Assembly: GCA_021234155.1 (NCBI GenBank)
Contig: JAJEKV010000335.1
Coordinates: forward strand, 186,001-250,000
DNA from: Isoetes taiwanensis
Lineage: Eukaryota > Streptophyta > Lycopodiopsida > Isoetales > Isoetaceae
Length of the DNA stretch: 64,000 nt
Direction: 5' to 3'
Part shown: positions 44,130 through 56,093 of the stretch, in pieces
Numbering within the stretch: the stretch's first letter is position 1
Layout: each line of letters opens with the position of its first letter
Translations under genes and position numbers: made by a program
Notes under the pieces: model-generated
Database searches by the model: none
What the model was told of the DNA's origin: nothing
What the model saw: the letters and a program-made list of their open reading frames with translations, nothing else

Positions 44130-44327
44130 TTAAGCGGTTTCTTGGCCATGCAACAAATGTTCCAACACTTTCTCCAACCGTATCCCCACCGGGGTGTCTG
44201 CGAGGTGAAGCTTCATCCATAGCAAAAGTTGATTAATCCACTTCGGTAACTTCGACATACTTATCCCTATCCCCGAGTGGAATTCCATGATAGTTTTGCG
44301 GTCGGATCGATAGAGTCGATCTTGCAT
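44130..44327 (-). CDS. Short minus-strand hypothetical ORF, 65 aa
   Basis: MQDRLYRSDRKTIMEFHSGI, then PKWINQLLLWMKLHLADTPV, ending LLHGQETA. Just after the stop a donor-like AAAAG/GTATGT is seen, so this may be an exon of a minus-strand gene with a shifted end. It lies in B, right next to the A insertion. No family recognised. Confidence 0.3.
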   Translation of the reverse strand: MQDRLYRSDRKTIMEFHSGIGISMSKLPKWINQLLLWMKLHLADTPVGIRLEKVLEHLLHGQETA

Positions 44328-44866
44328 AATCCTACTTTCCTTTTCGATTTGTAGTTAACATGAAACATTCATCTTCGTTAAGCTGCAGAAAATTGCTATT
44401 CGTGACACCTACTATTGGAAATTAATGTTCAAGCTATAGGAATGAGATGAGTACCGGAATTCAGAGCCATTCTTGAGAAGCTGATTTGAGTTCTCGAAAT
44501 CACAGCGCTTATGGAATTAGAATTCACAGAGCTTATGAAATCACAGCGCTTATGAAATCACAGCGCCCGAAATCCAAAGCGGTTGGGAAAAATCGAATTA
44601 GAAGAAAGATTAGGTTAACTACGTTTAGGCGGATAAATTTGGCGGGATACATTTTGGGTAGATTGGTTTTAAAAACTTAATGAAAGAAGTCGGCGGATCG
44701 GTCTTTGTCATTATTATTTGCATGTGTCAAGAATATTTCAAACCTGCATTTTGTGTTTTCTTTGAAATTCAAATTTCTCTCGATGCGTAGAAAACGCCTA
44801 TTTCTTCGAAAGCAGCTCGAAGGCCAGATCCGGCGACCTTCCGACTGTTACTAGGCGACTCGAGAG
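44328..44866. other. B DNA with a short tandem repeat
   Basis: Between 44498 and 44570 the unit AAATCACAGCGCTTATG or close variants occurs about four times. The rest shows no gene. The leader of the next B gene begins near 44780. Confidence 0.4.
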
Positions 44867-45577
44867 ATGTCTTCTAAAGCGAATCGAGGTCGAGGCGACG
44901 GGCAGAGGAAGGTGTGGAAGAGGAATCTCTAAACCCGGCTCTTCTCAAGTTTCGTGAGGACGTTGATCGAGAATACACGTAATACACGTAACCCTATTCA
45001 AGGTATTTAATTTGCCACGAGAATACACACACCGTGTGTGGAGAGTATTATGCTTGCATGAATTTGAGATATTTCCTTGCCTTTAGTTAATATGCTTTGC
45101 ATGAGTTTGAGTTATTATGCTTTGCATGAATTTTAAGTATTACCATCAGTTAATGCTCTGATTGTCCGTTTTGTAGAACATAATTTTCCTCTGTTTTATA
45201 GAATGTAGCAGTGTTAGACAGTTGGAGATAGCAATGTTCAATGAGGTTAAATAGTGTGAAATATGGATTCATAAAGGGTATGTAGCTTAAAATATGGATG
45301 CAAACTAATTTAGTTTCAAATTCATGCATAGCATGGTCAATAATAGGAGCTACCAACACGCCAAGCGTGATTTGTACTAATTTAGGTTTAAATGCACGCC
45401 AAACGTGATCTCTTCTCAAAAGTACTCTAAAAAGTGCTCATCTTCTTTTGCAGTGCCCAAGAGGAAGAAAACCCCTAATAATTCGGGTTCTAATCCTGCC
45501 AAGAAAGCAAGGGCAGACGACCCAGATGCAGTACCATATGATCTCACCTTAGATGATGAAGGGCCGATTCTTATAGC
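44867..45577 (+). CDS. B gene 3, exons 1 and 2a (nuclear-type protein)
   Basis: The ATG at 44867 gives MSSKANRGRGDGQRKV. After a one-base shift it gives EESLNPALLKFREDVDREYT, with a donor near 44989 (GTAATA or GTAACC). The intron runs to TTTTGCAG at 45452. Exon 2 starts VPKRKKTPNNSGSNPAKKAR, a strong bipartite nuclear signal, then DPDAVPYDLTLDDEGPILIA, where RT2 interrupts at the duplicated ATAGC. The frame resumes at 56651. No family recognised. Confidence 0.6.
44990..45452 (+). repeat. Intron of B gene 3 with B palindromes
   Basis: Contains CACGCCAAGCGTG at 45357-45369 and CACGCCAAACGTG at 45395-45407, close to the acceptor. The rest is AT-rich with a few short direct repeats (TTTGCATGA). 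Confidence 0.6.
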
Positions 45578-46144
45578 TGTTTGGGGTCTGGGTTCGGGAA
45601 CTCCTGCAAGACAGCCCTCTGTGATGACCCTTGGATCTAACAGGAGAATCCGGGGACTATGTCACGCGGGATTTGCAAGAAAACAAAGGAAAGGGAAAAG
45701 AAAACAAAGAACAATGAGACAACAATGATAAGCTTCCTTGATATCAATGATGATGATACATGAGCTCTCGCAACCGAGAGAAAACTGAAGTGAGACAAGA
45801 CTCAAAACTCATCTAAAACTCATGTGCTAGCTCTACTCATATATATAGTACAATGGCCTTTGGCCCAATATAGACACTCGATCGATTTGGTGCCGACTCG
45901 GAAGGAGGCCTGATTTGAAGGAATGCCGGGCGGTGCCTCTTGAAAAGCCCGAAATCACGCTTTTTAACATCGACGGTGGTGACGGCCGTCACTTGTCCGA
46001 AGCGCCGCTTTCTTTGTCTGGTGGTCCGCTTGGTCTTTCTTTGGGCCTTTGACGCCCGACCCGTGCCGATCAGGCCGATCCTTGGACTTGACTTGGTCCG
46101 TCAGATGATGAATAGTCCCTGTATCGGGAGGCATGGGACTAACA
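45578..46144 (-). repeat. 3' LTR of RT2
   Basis: 567 bp, from TGTTTGGGGT to CATGGGACTAACA on the plus strand. It matches 56094-56645 throughout, including GATAAGCTTCCTTGATATCA. Differences are short and lie mainly at CHG and GC-rich spots. Confidence 0.88.
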
Positions 46145-46156
46145 TTCCCCACCAAA
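46145..46156 (-). promoter_or_regulatory. Polypurine tract of RT2
   Basis: The minus strand reads TTGGTGGGGAA up to the 3' LTR. Its position next to 46144 confirms that RT2 is transcribed leftwards. Confidence 0.7.
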
Positions 46157-46199
46157 CGACACTCACCTGAAGAAAAGGAGGAAGCAAGCCGAGGGCGGG

Positions 46200-49100
46200 A
46201 AACCAAGAGTCCGAAAGTGATCTTCAGGGGAATGAGGACGGCGCCATTATAGTAATGGGCAATGAGGTCCTGGCGTGTTTGAAGTGCTGCCAGAGTGTTA
46301 AGCCCAAGGGCAGGATCTGCATCAATGAGGAAGTGAGAGCGCACCATGTCTTCCAGGGCAGCATGTGCATCCGAAGGAACAAATTGGCACTCCATGAGAA
46401 GGCAGGTCTCGAGACCAAAGGCACTGTCGCTGGCATTCGGATTGCAGTAAAAGATTGATCTTTGCCGATTTAAAGAGCTTACCAGATGCATCAAGAGCGT
46501 TACGTAAAACCAGCTTGACGCAAAATGAAAAGGGTCCGTAAAGTGGCGGCATTCTGTAAGAAGGTATCAAGGCCATGAAGAGCATCAGTAGGCCGTTGCC
46601 AACCACGCTCATTAGCAACATAGAGCCAATTCTCAGTAGTATCCAAGGTGGCATTATCCTCCCAATCTGAGAGTCCGACAAATCGGGATCCTTAACCGGA
46701 GATCCGGCCGAGATCCGGGAGGCGAGTCAACCAGCAGGGCCATCCATGACCTTCGGCCCAAAAGGAAGATGCCACGGAGGTCAAAAACTGGGGCATGGAG
46801 GGACACCCCTGAAGCATATGGACAGGAGCCATGCTCGCGGGCGTACTCTTGAGCTCGCCTCCCTGAATTTCGTGACAAGATCGGGATCAAGCGCTTTGCA
46901 CCATCGGTCCCAATCAGAAACAGAGAGCTGAGTACAGACAGGAGGACTATCCCAACCTGTAGGTACAGTCTTACTATCCAGGAGAGCACGCGAATCGATT
47001 GTAGCCGCTAAGTGCCGCATATACACTTGGGCAAATTGAAGATCCTCGTGATGCCCAAGATTTTTCCGCAGACACTGTGCTAACGCTCGCTTGCCATAGA
47101 GGTAAATGATGAGCAAGCTCCGCATGTACTCGATGAAGAGTATGAGTCCGATCATGATCCGTGAGATAGGGGTTGGTATCCAAGAACAACCACCGGGTCG
47201 GTGGAGTCACCCGAAAGTGCCGATGTGGCCCATCACGGAATTTGTCCCGAGTATCAGGCCGGATAGAAGTCATGGAAGATGTACACCATATTTGGACAAC
47301 GCCGGAAAGTGATTAAATCGAGGTCCTCACAGCGGTGAAGGAGGTCAAGACCAAGAGGGCACTGAGCAAACCTTTGTCTCGCGATTGAGAGGTCCGCCCA
47401 GATCCGAAAAATCCACATCATGCATGGGGACATCAACCGACCATCTGCGCGTACCACTTGAAAAGAAAGTAGTGCATGCCGGCAACCACATAATCCGTAG
47501 CTGGAAGGAGTAGCAAAATCCACGTGACGCGTGTGGATACCAAGATTAAAGTAGCCTTCTGTTTGGTTTGGGCCTCTTCTCGCAGATTGGATAGCTTGTC
47601 GGAGCTGATTTTCAAGATCATGAATCCGATTATCTTTTTCTAACGAAGACGGATCGATCACGGACCCGTTTTCGAGGAAGTGGCATGTGAAGAGGATTGC
47701 CCAGAGTGTTTAGGCGCAAAGATGGCAATCTCGGCCGTCAATAATAATTTCTGTCGCGGTTCGAGCCTCCGTAAGCCGATCCTGGAGAGACGTCAATTGA
47801 TTGGTCAGCGTGGAAAGCTGAGCTTCTAAGGAGGTGAGGCGAGCGTCACGCTCGGTCAGATCATGAACTTGAGTGCGGTAAGTCTGAGAAAGCTCCGCAT
47901 ACAAGGTGTCGAGCTTAGCAATGTCTTTCTCCCTTTGTCACCCGTGAGGGTGTCCTTTGTCTTGTTCTCGCTCCAACAATTCTCGAATGGTGGTTTGTAA
48001 CCGAGCCGCCGGTCGCCAGCGTGCCGTTTCGATCATGGGCAGCCTTGAGATCCTCACGGGCCCGTAAAAGACCTCGTGTTTCTCTTGAAGCCGCGGTTCC
48101 GTGAGTGTGAACGCGGCGTGGTAGCAGCTTGAAGGTCTCGGTGGAGCGCATCTGAGGTCTCCAGGGACGCTTGAACCACATTCATGAGAGCTTCCTGTGA
48201 TTCTTGCAACTTGAGAGCCGCAGCTTGAACATCCTGCTGATATTGATACAGGAGTTGGCGAGGATGTGGAGGTGGAGGGCCCTGTTGTGGCCGTGTTTGG
48301 GACGTCTGAGAAACATGACGAGAAGTGGAGCGCGTGGCTTCAGAGGAGGAAGAGGAAACAGTGACATGCGTGTGGGGTTGTTGAACAGGAGCAGGAGAAG
48401 GCTGGCGTGAAGGTGCAGCCTGTTGGTGTTGAGGAAGTGAATGTAGAGATTGCTGAGTGGAGGCATGAGAAATGGAAGGCGACACAGGAACAGGAAGATA
48501 ATGACGAATAAGAGCTTGAAGATGGCCACCCACGGAAACTTCAGAGACAGAGGAGGGAGTGGCCCGAAGGCGATCTACTTCTTGTAGGAGTCTGTAAAAC
48601 AACATTTGTGGCCAATCAAGAAAGTGAGTGGAGAAGACAGCCGTGATAACCACATTGTAGAATGGTTTATTGATATGGGTGTTCTTGAAAAAATACCCAA
48701 GGAATTTGCGCCATAGAAACTTGACGAAGTGTCATGGGGCTTGGCAATATTTGTAAGGCATGATGCATGTTCGCTGATATTGAACAAATACCAAACTCAA
48801 GGACATCTATGCCCCGTAAAGCGCCCAAGATAAACAAGGTGTTTGCAAAGGAATATGGAATACCTCGTAAATCGGGCTGAATAAGGGGATCGTGGTGCCA
48901 TCGACCACGATAGAGCATATCCTTCCGGGCGGTTGACGATATTTGCAATGAACCGCTTAATTGGTCGGATTTGGTGCCGGAAGGTCCATTTGTGAGAATT
49001 CATAAAGCTTGTGGCATTCCGCAACTTCCCGATTCGGACAACGAGGGCTTCCCGAAGGTGGGAAGGCCAAGAAGGATACAGACTAAAAAGAGCCGGATCC

Positions 49101-49250
49101 CTTGGAGTAGAAGATTGAAGAGTCGGAAATTTGGGTCGCGAGGAACCATGGCTAAGAGTGCAAGAGAGGAACCGGAAGGATGATCCGAGAAGGCGGAGCG
49201 GAGAGCGGAAGACAAAAAAACAGATAGGCTTAAAAGGTTTTAGGGGCGCA
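46200..49250 (-). pseudogene. RT2 3' ORF: coiled-coil protein after pol
   Basis: Downstream of integrase, minus frames connect over about 3 kb. N-terminal part: RPIKRFIANIVNRPEGYALS, LIQPDLRGIPYSFANTLFIL, GVDVLEFGICSISANMHHAL-like text (48700-49020). A Ser/Pro/Gln-rich linker follows (48200-48650). A coiled coil comes next (TSLEAQLSTLTNQLTSLQDR at 47730-47850). The C-terminal part is near 46960-47440. It stands where envelope-like or extra ORFs occur in some plant Ty3 elements. No membrane or signal segment is convincing. Function unknown. Confidence 0.55.
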
Positions 49251-49641
49251 AGTGTAGGCGAAGGGGCATGATGAGGGCTTAACCCGCGAACCGCTGATGA
49301 TGCCGTGTGGCGGATGGCGCAGGCGATTGAGAGGCAAAATTTTGTCTAAGTCCCCAACGGTAAAGGGAGAAGCAATGAACGGTGGCGATGAGACGTAAGG
49401 GAATGATCTGATGTGGATGTGGCAAAAAGGACGACATTAATGTTCGACGGGCGTGAAAAGAAGGAATGTCATTTAATGCTGGCAACTCGAAGTGGGATAT
49501 CATTAAAACGAAGGTGTCATAAGGTACCATGGCTAGATATGCGGCGGGAGAAAAGATTTCCCATTTAGTAACAGCCTTGTATTGCAACCACGTTGGCAAA
49601 TTTTCTGATTGGTCCACGTCGACAGGGAGGACCTCGGTTGG

Positions 49642-49650
49642 CTATATAAG
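49642..49650 (+). promoter_or_regulatory. TATA box for an antisense ORF in RT2
   Basis: CTATATAAG on the plus strand, 30-38 bases before the ATG at 49680 and 42-50 bases before a second in-frame ATG at 49692. That is the spacing expected for a short-leader transcript. Confidence 0.45.
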
Positions 49651-49679
49651 ACGAACAGGGAGCGAAGCGGAGACATCCG

Positions 49680-49946
49680 ATGGCGCTCAGTATGTCTGCT
49701 GCTGGTTTGCACGACAAGTGCACTATGCCGTCTAACTGTATGGAGTGGATTACTTGTAAAATGGACTGCCTGGACCCCGGGCGGTGCCACAATCGTGGCA
49801 TTGCCATGGACGGGTGGTGTGCCGGCATGGCTGAGCATGCCGGTCCCCATACCAACGGGATGGAGGTGATTCTGCACCTGCGCTGGGACTCTGAGAACAA
49901 CTGGTACCACATCCTGCGTATCACCTCTGCTCCGAACCCGGAGTAG
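49680..49946 (+). CDS. Antisense Cys-rich small ORF in RT2, 88 aa
   Basis: An uninterrupted plus-strand frame opposite to the element's own genes, lying in the spacer between the integrase end (50082) and the 3' ORF. The product has six Cys (positions 14, 20, 26, 30, 36, 47), for example KCTMPSNCMEWITCKMDCLD, and a C-terminal half with GMEVILHLRWDSENNWYHIL. A TATA box precedes it. Being intact in a window where most frames are broken is notable. No family recognised. It could also be a chance frame. Confidence 0.4.
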   Translation: MALSMSAAGLHDKCTMPSNCMEWITCKMDCLDPGRCHNRGIAMDGWCAGMAEHAGPHTNGMEVILHLRWDSENNWYHILRITSAPNPE

Positions 49947-50081
49947 AGGGTTTTTCTTCTTAGAACTTAGTAGATAGGGCTCTGAGCCCGTTTTTGTAAA
50001 TAGGGCTCTGCCCATAGCGGAAATAGATGGGCTCTGCCCACATTTTGTAAAAATTTCACCTATATAATATAAATATGCCGC

Positions 50082-51230
50082 TTAGTCACTATCTGTTGTG
50101 TCTGTGTCTGGAACAGCATCTGGTGGATGATTGTCACTTTCTGTTGTATGAAATTGTTTGAGGCGAAAGCCATTAACTAGTGTAGGTAATGGAGTTCCAT
50201 CTAATTCAGCCAGCTTGAAAACGCTGGGTTGCACCACTTGAACAATTTGATAAGGGCCAAGCCATCGAAACTTTAACTTGCCCGGAAAATTTTTGTAACG
50301 AGAATCATAAAGAAGAACCAAATCTCCTTCTTTGAATGTCTTTGTCTTAATACGTTTGTCATGTAAAGATTTTTGCAACTGTTGTCCATGAATAACAATT
50401 TAATGTAAGCATCACGCCTAAGTTCATCCAACTGCTCCAATTGATAAACCCTTTCTTTGAGTGCAAAGAAGCGGATTATGGGTCAGAGCCGGTTGAAAAC
50501 CCGGAGAGTTGGAAGAATGTATTCAAAAGGCATGAGAGCTTCTTGACCATAAACCAATTTGAAAGGAGTGTGACCAAGTAGCTATTTTGAAACAAGTATT
50601 GTAAGCCCAAAGAACAAGAGGGAAGCTTGTTTTGCCAATCGGTCATGGAGAAGCATCACAAATTTTCTTGAGAATGGTGACTAGAGTTTTGTTGGTGCTT
50701 TCAGCCAAACCGTTCCCTTTGAGGATAGTAAGGTGTGCTCTTGTGATGATGTATCAGTAGATAATCCGCCGCCTCCTTGATGGTATGATTGATAAAATGG
50801 ACACCTCTATCATCGACCAGCCCGCGGGAGCGCCAAAACGCTAAAATGATTTGTTGATAGATGACCTTGGCTGTGTGCTTGCCGCAGTTGTTGTCCGGAA
50901 GTGCGCAAGCTTCCGCCCATTTGGTAGCGTAGTCGAGAACCGTAATGTAGCGGGCACGGGTAAAAGGCTGCGCAGAGGATCAATGGGTCCCACAAAATCT
51001 ATCCCCATTTGCTGAAAGGAAGTGGCGTGGCGACCGGGCGCCAATGGAAGAGTGTCACGGGTGGGCCTTCCCACGCCGACAAGCATCACACGCGGCGGGC
51101 GTATGGAGCGCCTTTGAAGAGCGTGGGCCAAAAGTAACCTGCAAGAAGGATTTTGGCGCGTCGCGTGGTGTCACCATGAAAATGACCACCACCGAGCCCT
51201 CCATGGGCTTCTGACAATATCCGGGACCTC
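50082..51230 (-). pseudogene. RT2 integrase, frameshifted
   Basis: The C-terminal frame 50378-50082 is intact: KTFKEGDLVLLYDSRYKNFP, LKFRWLGPYQIVQVVQPSVF, with the GPY motif typical of Ty3 integrases. Upstream pieces include FQQMGIDFVGPIDPL near 50990 (first catalytic Asp) and the SNGLAESTNKTL-type segment around 50700 in mixed frames. The zinc-binding part lies near 51080-51180. The protein ends without a chromodomain. Confidence 0.75.
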
Positions 51231-51800
51231 ATGAGGGAGAACATAGCGTCAAGGGCGGATCCTTGCCCCTTTTATAAAGATGGCCTGCAACCATGGTGTA
51301 GTCAAGGACCTTGCGGAGAAATTGGTGTCGACGGGATTGACACTTGGTCGAGAGAGGCGTGGCGCCCTCCGGGTGGAAGAGCACCGTGAGGAGATACCGC
51401 TGAAAGTTGTGGAACCAATGTGGCGCTGCCGTGACCGAAAAGAGTTGAGCGTCGAGAAAAAGGCGCCCCGAGACTCCCGTGGAGGGATCATCTGTGTGGA
51501 TGCGTGAAAGATAATCCGACAACATGAGATTTGCCTCGCCTTTGTGAACAATTTCAAAGGGTGCAAATTCTTGCGTAAGGAGGACCCAACGAGCAATGCG
51601 CCCGTGGGCGTGGATTTGTTGATCAAATAAAGGAGTGCTTGGTGGTCAACAAGGAATTTGATCCGACCGCCTAAAAAGATAGTGACGGAGCGTTGGACCA
51701 CGTAAAAATTAAACCCAAGGCTTCACGCCTGCGGGCAGTAGTTCTTCGCCGCCAGGATTGAGTTTTCTCACGACATATCGGTTTGGTTTGTCGATTGGCG
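51231..51800 (-). pseudogene. RT2 RNase H region
   Basis: Minus frames give GGRIKFLVDHQALLYLINKS (an RNase H block with DHQAL) and, towards integrase, MLSDYLSRIHTDDPSTGV, the usual ADxLSR-type end. The first Asp region near 51820-51860 reads ALLGVKLLELFFLKNMMRQS in shifted form. Confidence 0.65.
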
Positions 51801-52700
51801 CATCATATTCTTGAGAAAGAACAGCTCCAATAGCTTAACGCCGAGACATCTACATGGACATGAAAGGACTTGTCCCATTGAGCAGAACAAGAACGGGGCC
51901 CGAGTAAGCAAAAGCTTCAACTGTTGGAAAAGCAAAGACATCCGCCGGGGAATTCCAAGCCCAGGTGGATTCATCACCCGTGAGTTTGTGAATGGGATCC
52001 GCAATGGCCGCAAGTCCGTGAATGAAGGTGGAGTAATAATTTACCTTACCCGGGGAAAGAGCGTGTGTCTCCTTGATATTGGCTGGTGCTTGAGCCTTTA
52101 GCACACAACCGATTTTGGCAGATCCGGTGATACCGCTTTTTGCCGACAACGTGTCCCTAACAAGAACCACCGAAGTGACATAAAAAGGTGCATTTCTGGG
52201 ATTGAGACTAATGGGGACTCATCACATTTGAAGACGAAGTTCCAATTTATCAAAATGGTCAGCCATGGAATCAGAGGCGGTGAAGTCATCTTGAAAAATT
52301 TGCAAGAAGGGATTTTCCTTCATAAAATCATGAAAAACGAGAGCATTATCGTTGAAACGTTGATGGAGAGTTTGATAATCCAAAAGGAACCACCTTTGTA
52401 AAAGGCAAAAGTGCCTACCGGGTGGTGAAAGTAGTCTTGAGTTGATCGATTCTTTGATTGAGATCTGATTGTAGCCGTAAAAACCATCCATGAAGGAGTA
52501 CATCTCATGTCCAAATGACCTCTTCCGTAACTCCACAGTGCGGAAGGGAAGTGGAAAATGATCACGCCCGTGGGCTCGATTTAGTTTCCTGTAGTCCACG
52601 CAAATGGATCTTTCCATTGTGTTTGAGTGCAATGACAATGGGGCTCACCCATTCGAGAATGTTTGACCTCATAGATCAAAACCGGCAGCAAGGAGTTTGT
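51801..52700 (-). pseudogene. RT2 reverse transcriptase, frameshifted
   Basis: SICVDYRKLNRAHGRDHFPL opens the domain near 52600. NQISIKESI-like text is near 52450. The catalytic box reads FLQIFQDDFTASDSMADHFD near 52280-52310, with both aspartates but Gln in the place before DD. The thumb follows with shifts. The motif set differs from RT1/RT3, so RT2 is a separate Ty3 branch. Confidence 0.75.
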
Positions 52701-53770
52701 CAATTCCCGCCTTGACGCGATCCACGGTAATTGGGGTTGAGCCGCATCGCCGCGTTGCTATACGGGACGGGCATCGGATTTGGTAGGAATGGTGAGTTCC
52801 CCAAGGTTTTGTCGATCCCCGAAGGTCTCAGAGCTCCAAAGTAAAATGTGTTTGAACTTTTGAAGAGCGGTGGCGCCCTCATACGATAGGGTGTCGGAAG
52901 ATTGGCAGCAATGCGGACAGGCTGATTGTTGCCCACGTCCACAATCTCAACTTCAGGAGTCTGAATATGTGGGATAACTTCCGTGTCTTGGACAATATGA
53001 GCAGGAGGTTGAAGCATGACAGGATGAGTGGCGCTCTGCGTGGTGAAAAAGAGAGGTTGCTGATTTTCATCAAGCAGAGGTTGCTTCATGACAGCGTGTA
53101 CATCAACAGGATCAGGGGGAAGTGCGGCATCTGAAAAGTGATCAACACGTTGGATGCGATTGCAAGGAGCCAGGTAGGGGTCAAGCAAGGCAGCCACAGC
53201 CTGGTTCTGATCAAGCGTCATTTCTCTGCAAGGATCAGCATATTCGGGGTAGGATGACAGAGGCAGACTCGCAGGTGGAGCCTAAACTTGATAGATATTC
53301 TGGGCGTCCTCAGAATCGGTGTCGGAGAGAGAGGGTTCAGCATTATCAACCGAAATGATCTTACCGGTTTCCAAGTCCATAGTGGCATTGAGGTGACCAT
53401 CTGTGATGACTAACTGATCCGTGGTCCAATAATGGATACTCTTGGCCTGGCGGAGAAAAGGTCTGCCGACCAACATTTCATAATCACCAGGATCCTCTCC
53501 CGCCTTCCAAACACCAAATTCTAAGGGGAATCGGAGATCACCAATGTTGATGTGAAGAAGAGGTGTGACGCCTTGAGGTCTCGTGATATGGCCATTAGCC
53601 AATTTGATGTCATATGGGGCACGATAGAGTTGTGTGATGCCCATTTGTTTTGCGGAGTTTATCCGTGATGAGATTGGAAACGCTACCTCGGCCAATTTGA
53701 ACATGATTGACTTGTTGATTGCCCACCGTGGCATGGACCGTGGGTGTAGAGGTATAACAGCCCCCAACCA
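52701..53770 (-). pseudogene. RT2 protease and linker
   Basis: The long minus frame 53767-53282 has MGITQLYRAPYDIKLANGHI, LHINIGDLRFPLEFGVWKAG and YEMLVGRPFLRQ, the flap and C-terminal part of a retrotransposon protease. The active-site segment upstream reads VQIGRGSVSNLIT (53690), with Gly where the catalytic Asp should be. The linker to RT (53221-52700) is open but featureless. Confidence 0.6.
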
Positions 53771-55955
53771 AAACGGTCGGGGAGTAGTAACGGTCCTTGA
53801 GAGCAGGACATAGTTTCAAAATTGTTGCCAAACTTAAGAGAATTTTGATTTTTGCCAGCCTCCTCTTGGAGTTCCAGGGCACATGAGAAAAAGGATTCAC
53901 TGGATCCACCGTGCCGGAGGCGTGGTAATGAAGCAAAGCAACTTCTTTGAGTAGGTCAACCTCTCGCAAAAGCAATATTCGGATATGTCCGAGAGCGTGG
54001 AGGTTGAGACATGGAAGGTGCATCTTGTCTTTGCTGAGCTCGGTGGTGGCATGAACATTAGCCAACGCGGCGGCCTTCAAAGCGGCTTGCATGAGGTTCG
54101 TAATGCTTTGGCGCATTTTTAGGCATGACATGAGGCATGAGTTTTTCCAAGTCAGGAGGTGCAAAGTGAACCTTTTGTCCTCTTCATGAGGGATTGTGTC
54201 GACTCGCAAAGGCAAAAGTTGCGTGCCATTAGGAATAATGGTTAAGGGGACGGACGCCCGGTCAAGCGCGGAAACCAAACCAACCCAATTTGACGGGCCG
54301 GACTGGAGGATTAAGAGCCCGAAAAATTTCTTCCGTGCTTGTTGATCCATCCGAGGTTGATTGGCGTGAGCGGGTTGATAGCATGATTGCCGAGGCGCGC
54401 GCAGGTGGCTTCCAAGAACGGACGCTGGCCTTGTTTGCCATTGGCAATCCAAAGTTGGTAAGCCGCGGAGGCGACCGAGGTGGTCCTGATTGGTGCCGTG
54501 AAGCCGCACCAACTTGTGGAAGTTGAGGACATGCCGTGGTGGTATGACCCCATTCGTGACGGTGCTGATAACACCGAGCTTTAGAAGGATCTTTGGGGGC
54601 TGTGTTGGGTCCCCCGCTGTTGCCTCTGTTCTTTGATAGAGTTGATTGGGTTGAGCTCGCAGCGGGTTGCGGCTGATATTGCATATGGTTGCGGAGGTGT
54701 TGTTTGCACTTGATAAACCAGTTTGTTGCGGAACGGTGTAGGATGAGTGCAAGTGCACTCTTCCGCGGGCATGATTGCACATGTTGCATCTTTTACAATG
54801 AGGCGGGCCATTGGTGGAGTTGCACTCATTTGCCAAGTGGCCTTGATGTTTACGTGATATGGCACTGTGATCCGACAAGGCTACCGCATTGGCGTGTTGA
54901 GGTTGGGACCATTGTGGAACCATGACTGGTGGGATGAAAAGGGAGCTCCTCAAGAGCCACGCCACGGAGGAAACATTGACGGAGTGATTGACAGGTCGAT
55001 AGCCCGCTCCAAAGTCTTGGTATGCAGTATTCGGGTCATGAGTCGGATAGCCGAGGAAGTCCTGGAGAAACCGCACCAAGATCCGCTCGCGGTCGGTACT
55101 CCTTGAGTTTGCCGGCAAGATGTGAAGTCGACCGCAAAATCCCCGGCGGACTCCGTGGGCTCTTGTTGAAGGTCGTTGAGTTGTTTGAGATGAAGTTGAT
55201 CATCATCCGTGGTTCCATAGTGAGAAAGAAAAGGTTTTCATTTTGACCAATCTTGTTTCCAGTGGCTTTTGTTGGACATAAGCCATTGGTGAGGAGAAAA
55301 CGCAGGTGTGGTGGAAAAGATATAGAATTTCAGTTGAGGTTGTGCATGACCATTTAGGGCAGCGAGCCTCAAATTCTTCCATGTGGGCCCGAGCACTTTG
55401 TTCTAATGGTTTGCCTTTCGTGTTGCCAAAGGTTGGATAAGTCGACTTAAGGGTCTAAAAGGTAGAGGTGAAAGTGCTTGGCTGGACAGGAACTGGATAG
55501 GGATTATATTGAGGTGGAGTTGGAGGTAGCATGGTGCCGGAAAGACCCTGATGAAGAGGTGTCCGAGGGGAGGTAATCGGAGGTGCCTCGATCATTGGTT
55601 TTGAGGTGGGGTAAGGTTGTAAACAGTGAAGAGCGGTGGGAAATGTAGGGAAGGGAAATTCCTGGGGAGGAGCAAAAGAGACATGTGGATATCCCTGTCC
55701 ACCCGGAGGAGATGATGGTTGTGAAGGCAGAGGCGTATGGCCAGAAGAATGATGGATGTAGGCATGTTCTGGGGTATGAAAGTAAGGTTGAGAAGGTGGA
55801 GCCCGACAGGGCTCCCGGATAGTGATGAGGTGGACTCGAGGCACAAGTAATGTTTGCACGCTTGAGGCGGGAACTGGGACGAGACATGACACGAGGGGTG
55901 GGTGGCGCCGACCGAGCCCTAGACCTAATGTGGCCTCCTCAATGTCATAAGGCAT
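53771..55955 (-). pseudogene. gag: RT2 gag, frameshifted
   Basis: The N-terminal frame 55955-55455 is Pro/His/Tyr-rich. The middle frame from 55118 has ERILVRFLQDFLGYP. Zinc-finger-like text is ANECNSTNGPPHCKRCNMC near 54800-54760 and CYQHRHEWGHTTTACP near 54560. The latter resembles a CCHC knuckle. At least three frames are needed. Confidence 0.6.
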
Positions 55956-56093
55956 CCATACATGTCGCGAACAACTTCCCCGCCGATGATGGCGCCCAAC
56001 CGAGACGCCGCCCTGGGAAAGAAGTTCTTCGGGCGTGAAGTTTCGCGCATATGGCGACCGAAGAATGAAGCAGTAACCAGCAGTGGCGGCAGT

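Noticed and set aside
47106-47312. Plus-strand ORFs in the RT2 3' region
   Set aside because: Unlike 49680-49946 they lack a TATA box and have composition expected from the complement of the minus-strand coiled-coil ORF.
53610-55118. Single 502-aa protein on the minus strand
   Set aside because: Only parts match gag and zinc-finger text. Much of the long frame is a chance open frame next to the shifted true frames, so it is reported only as a gag region.
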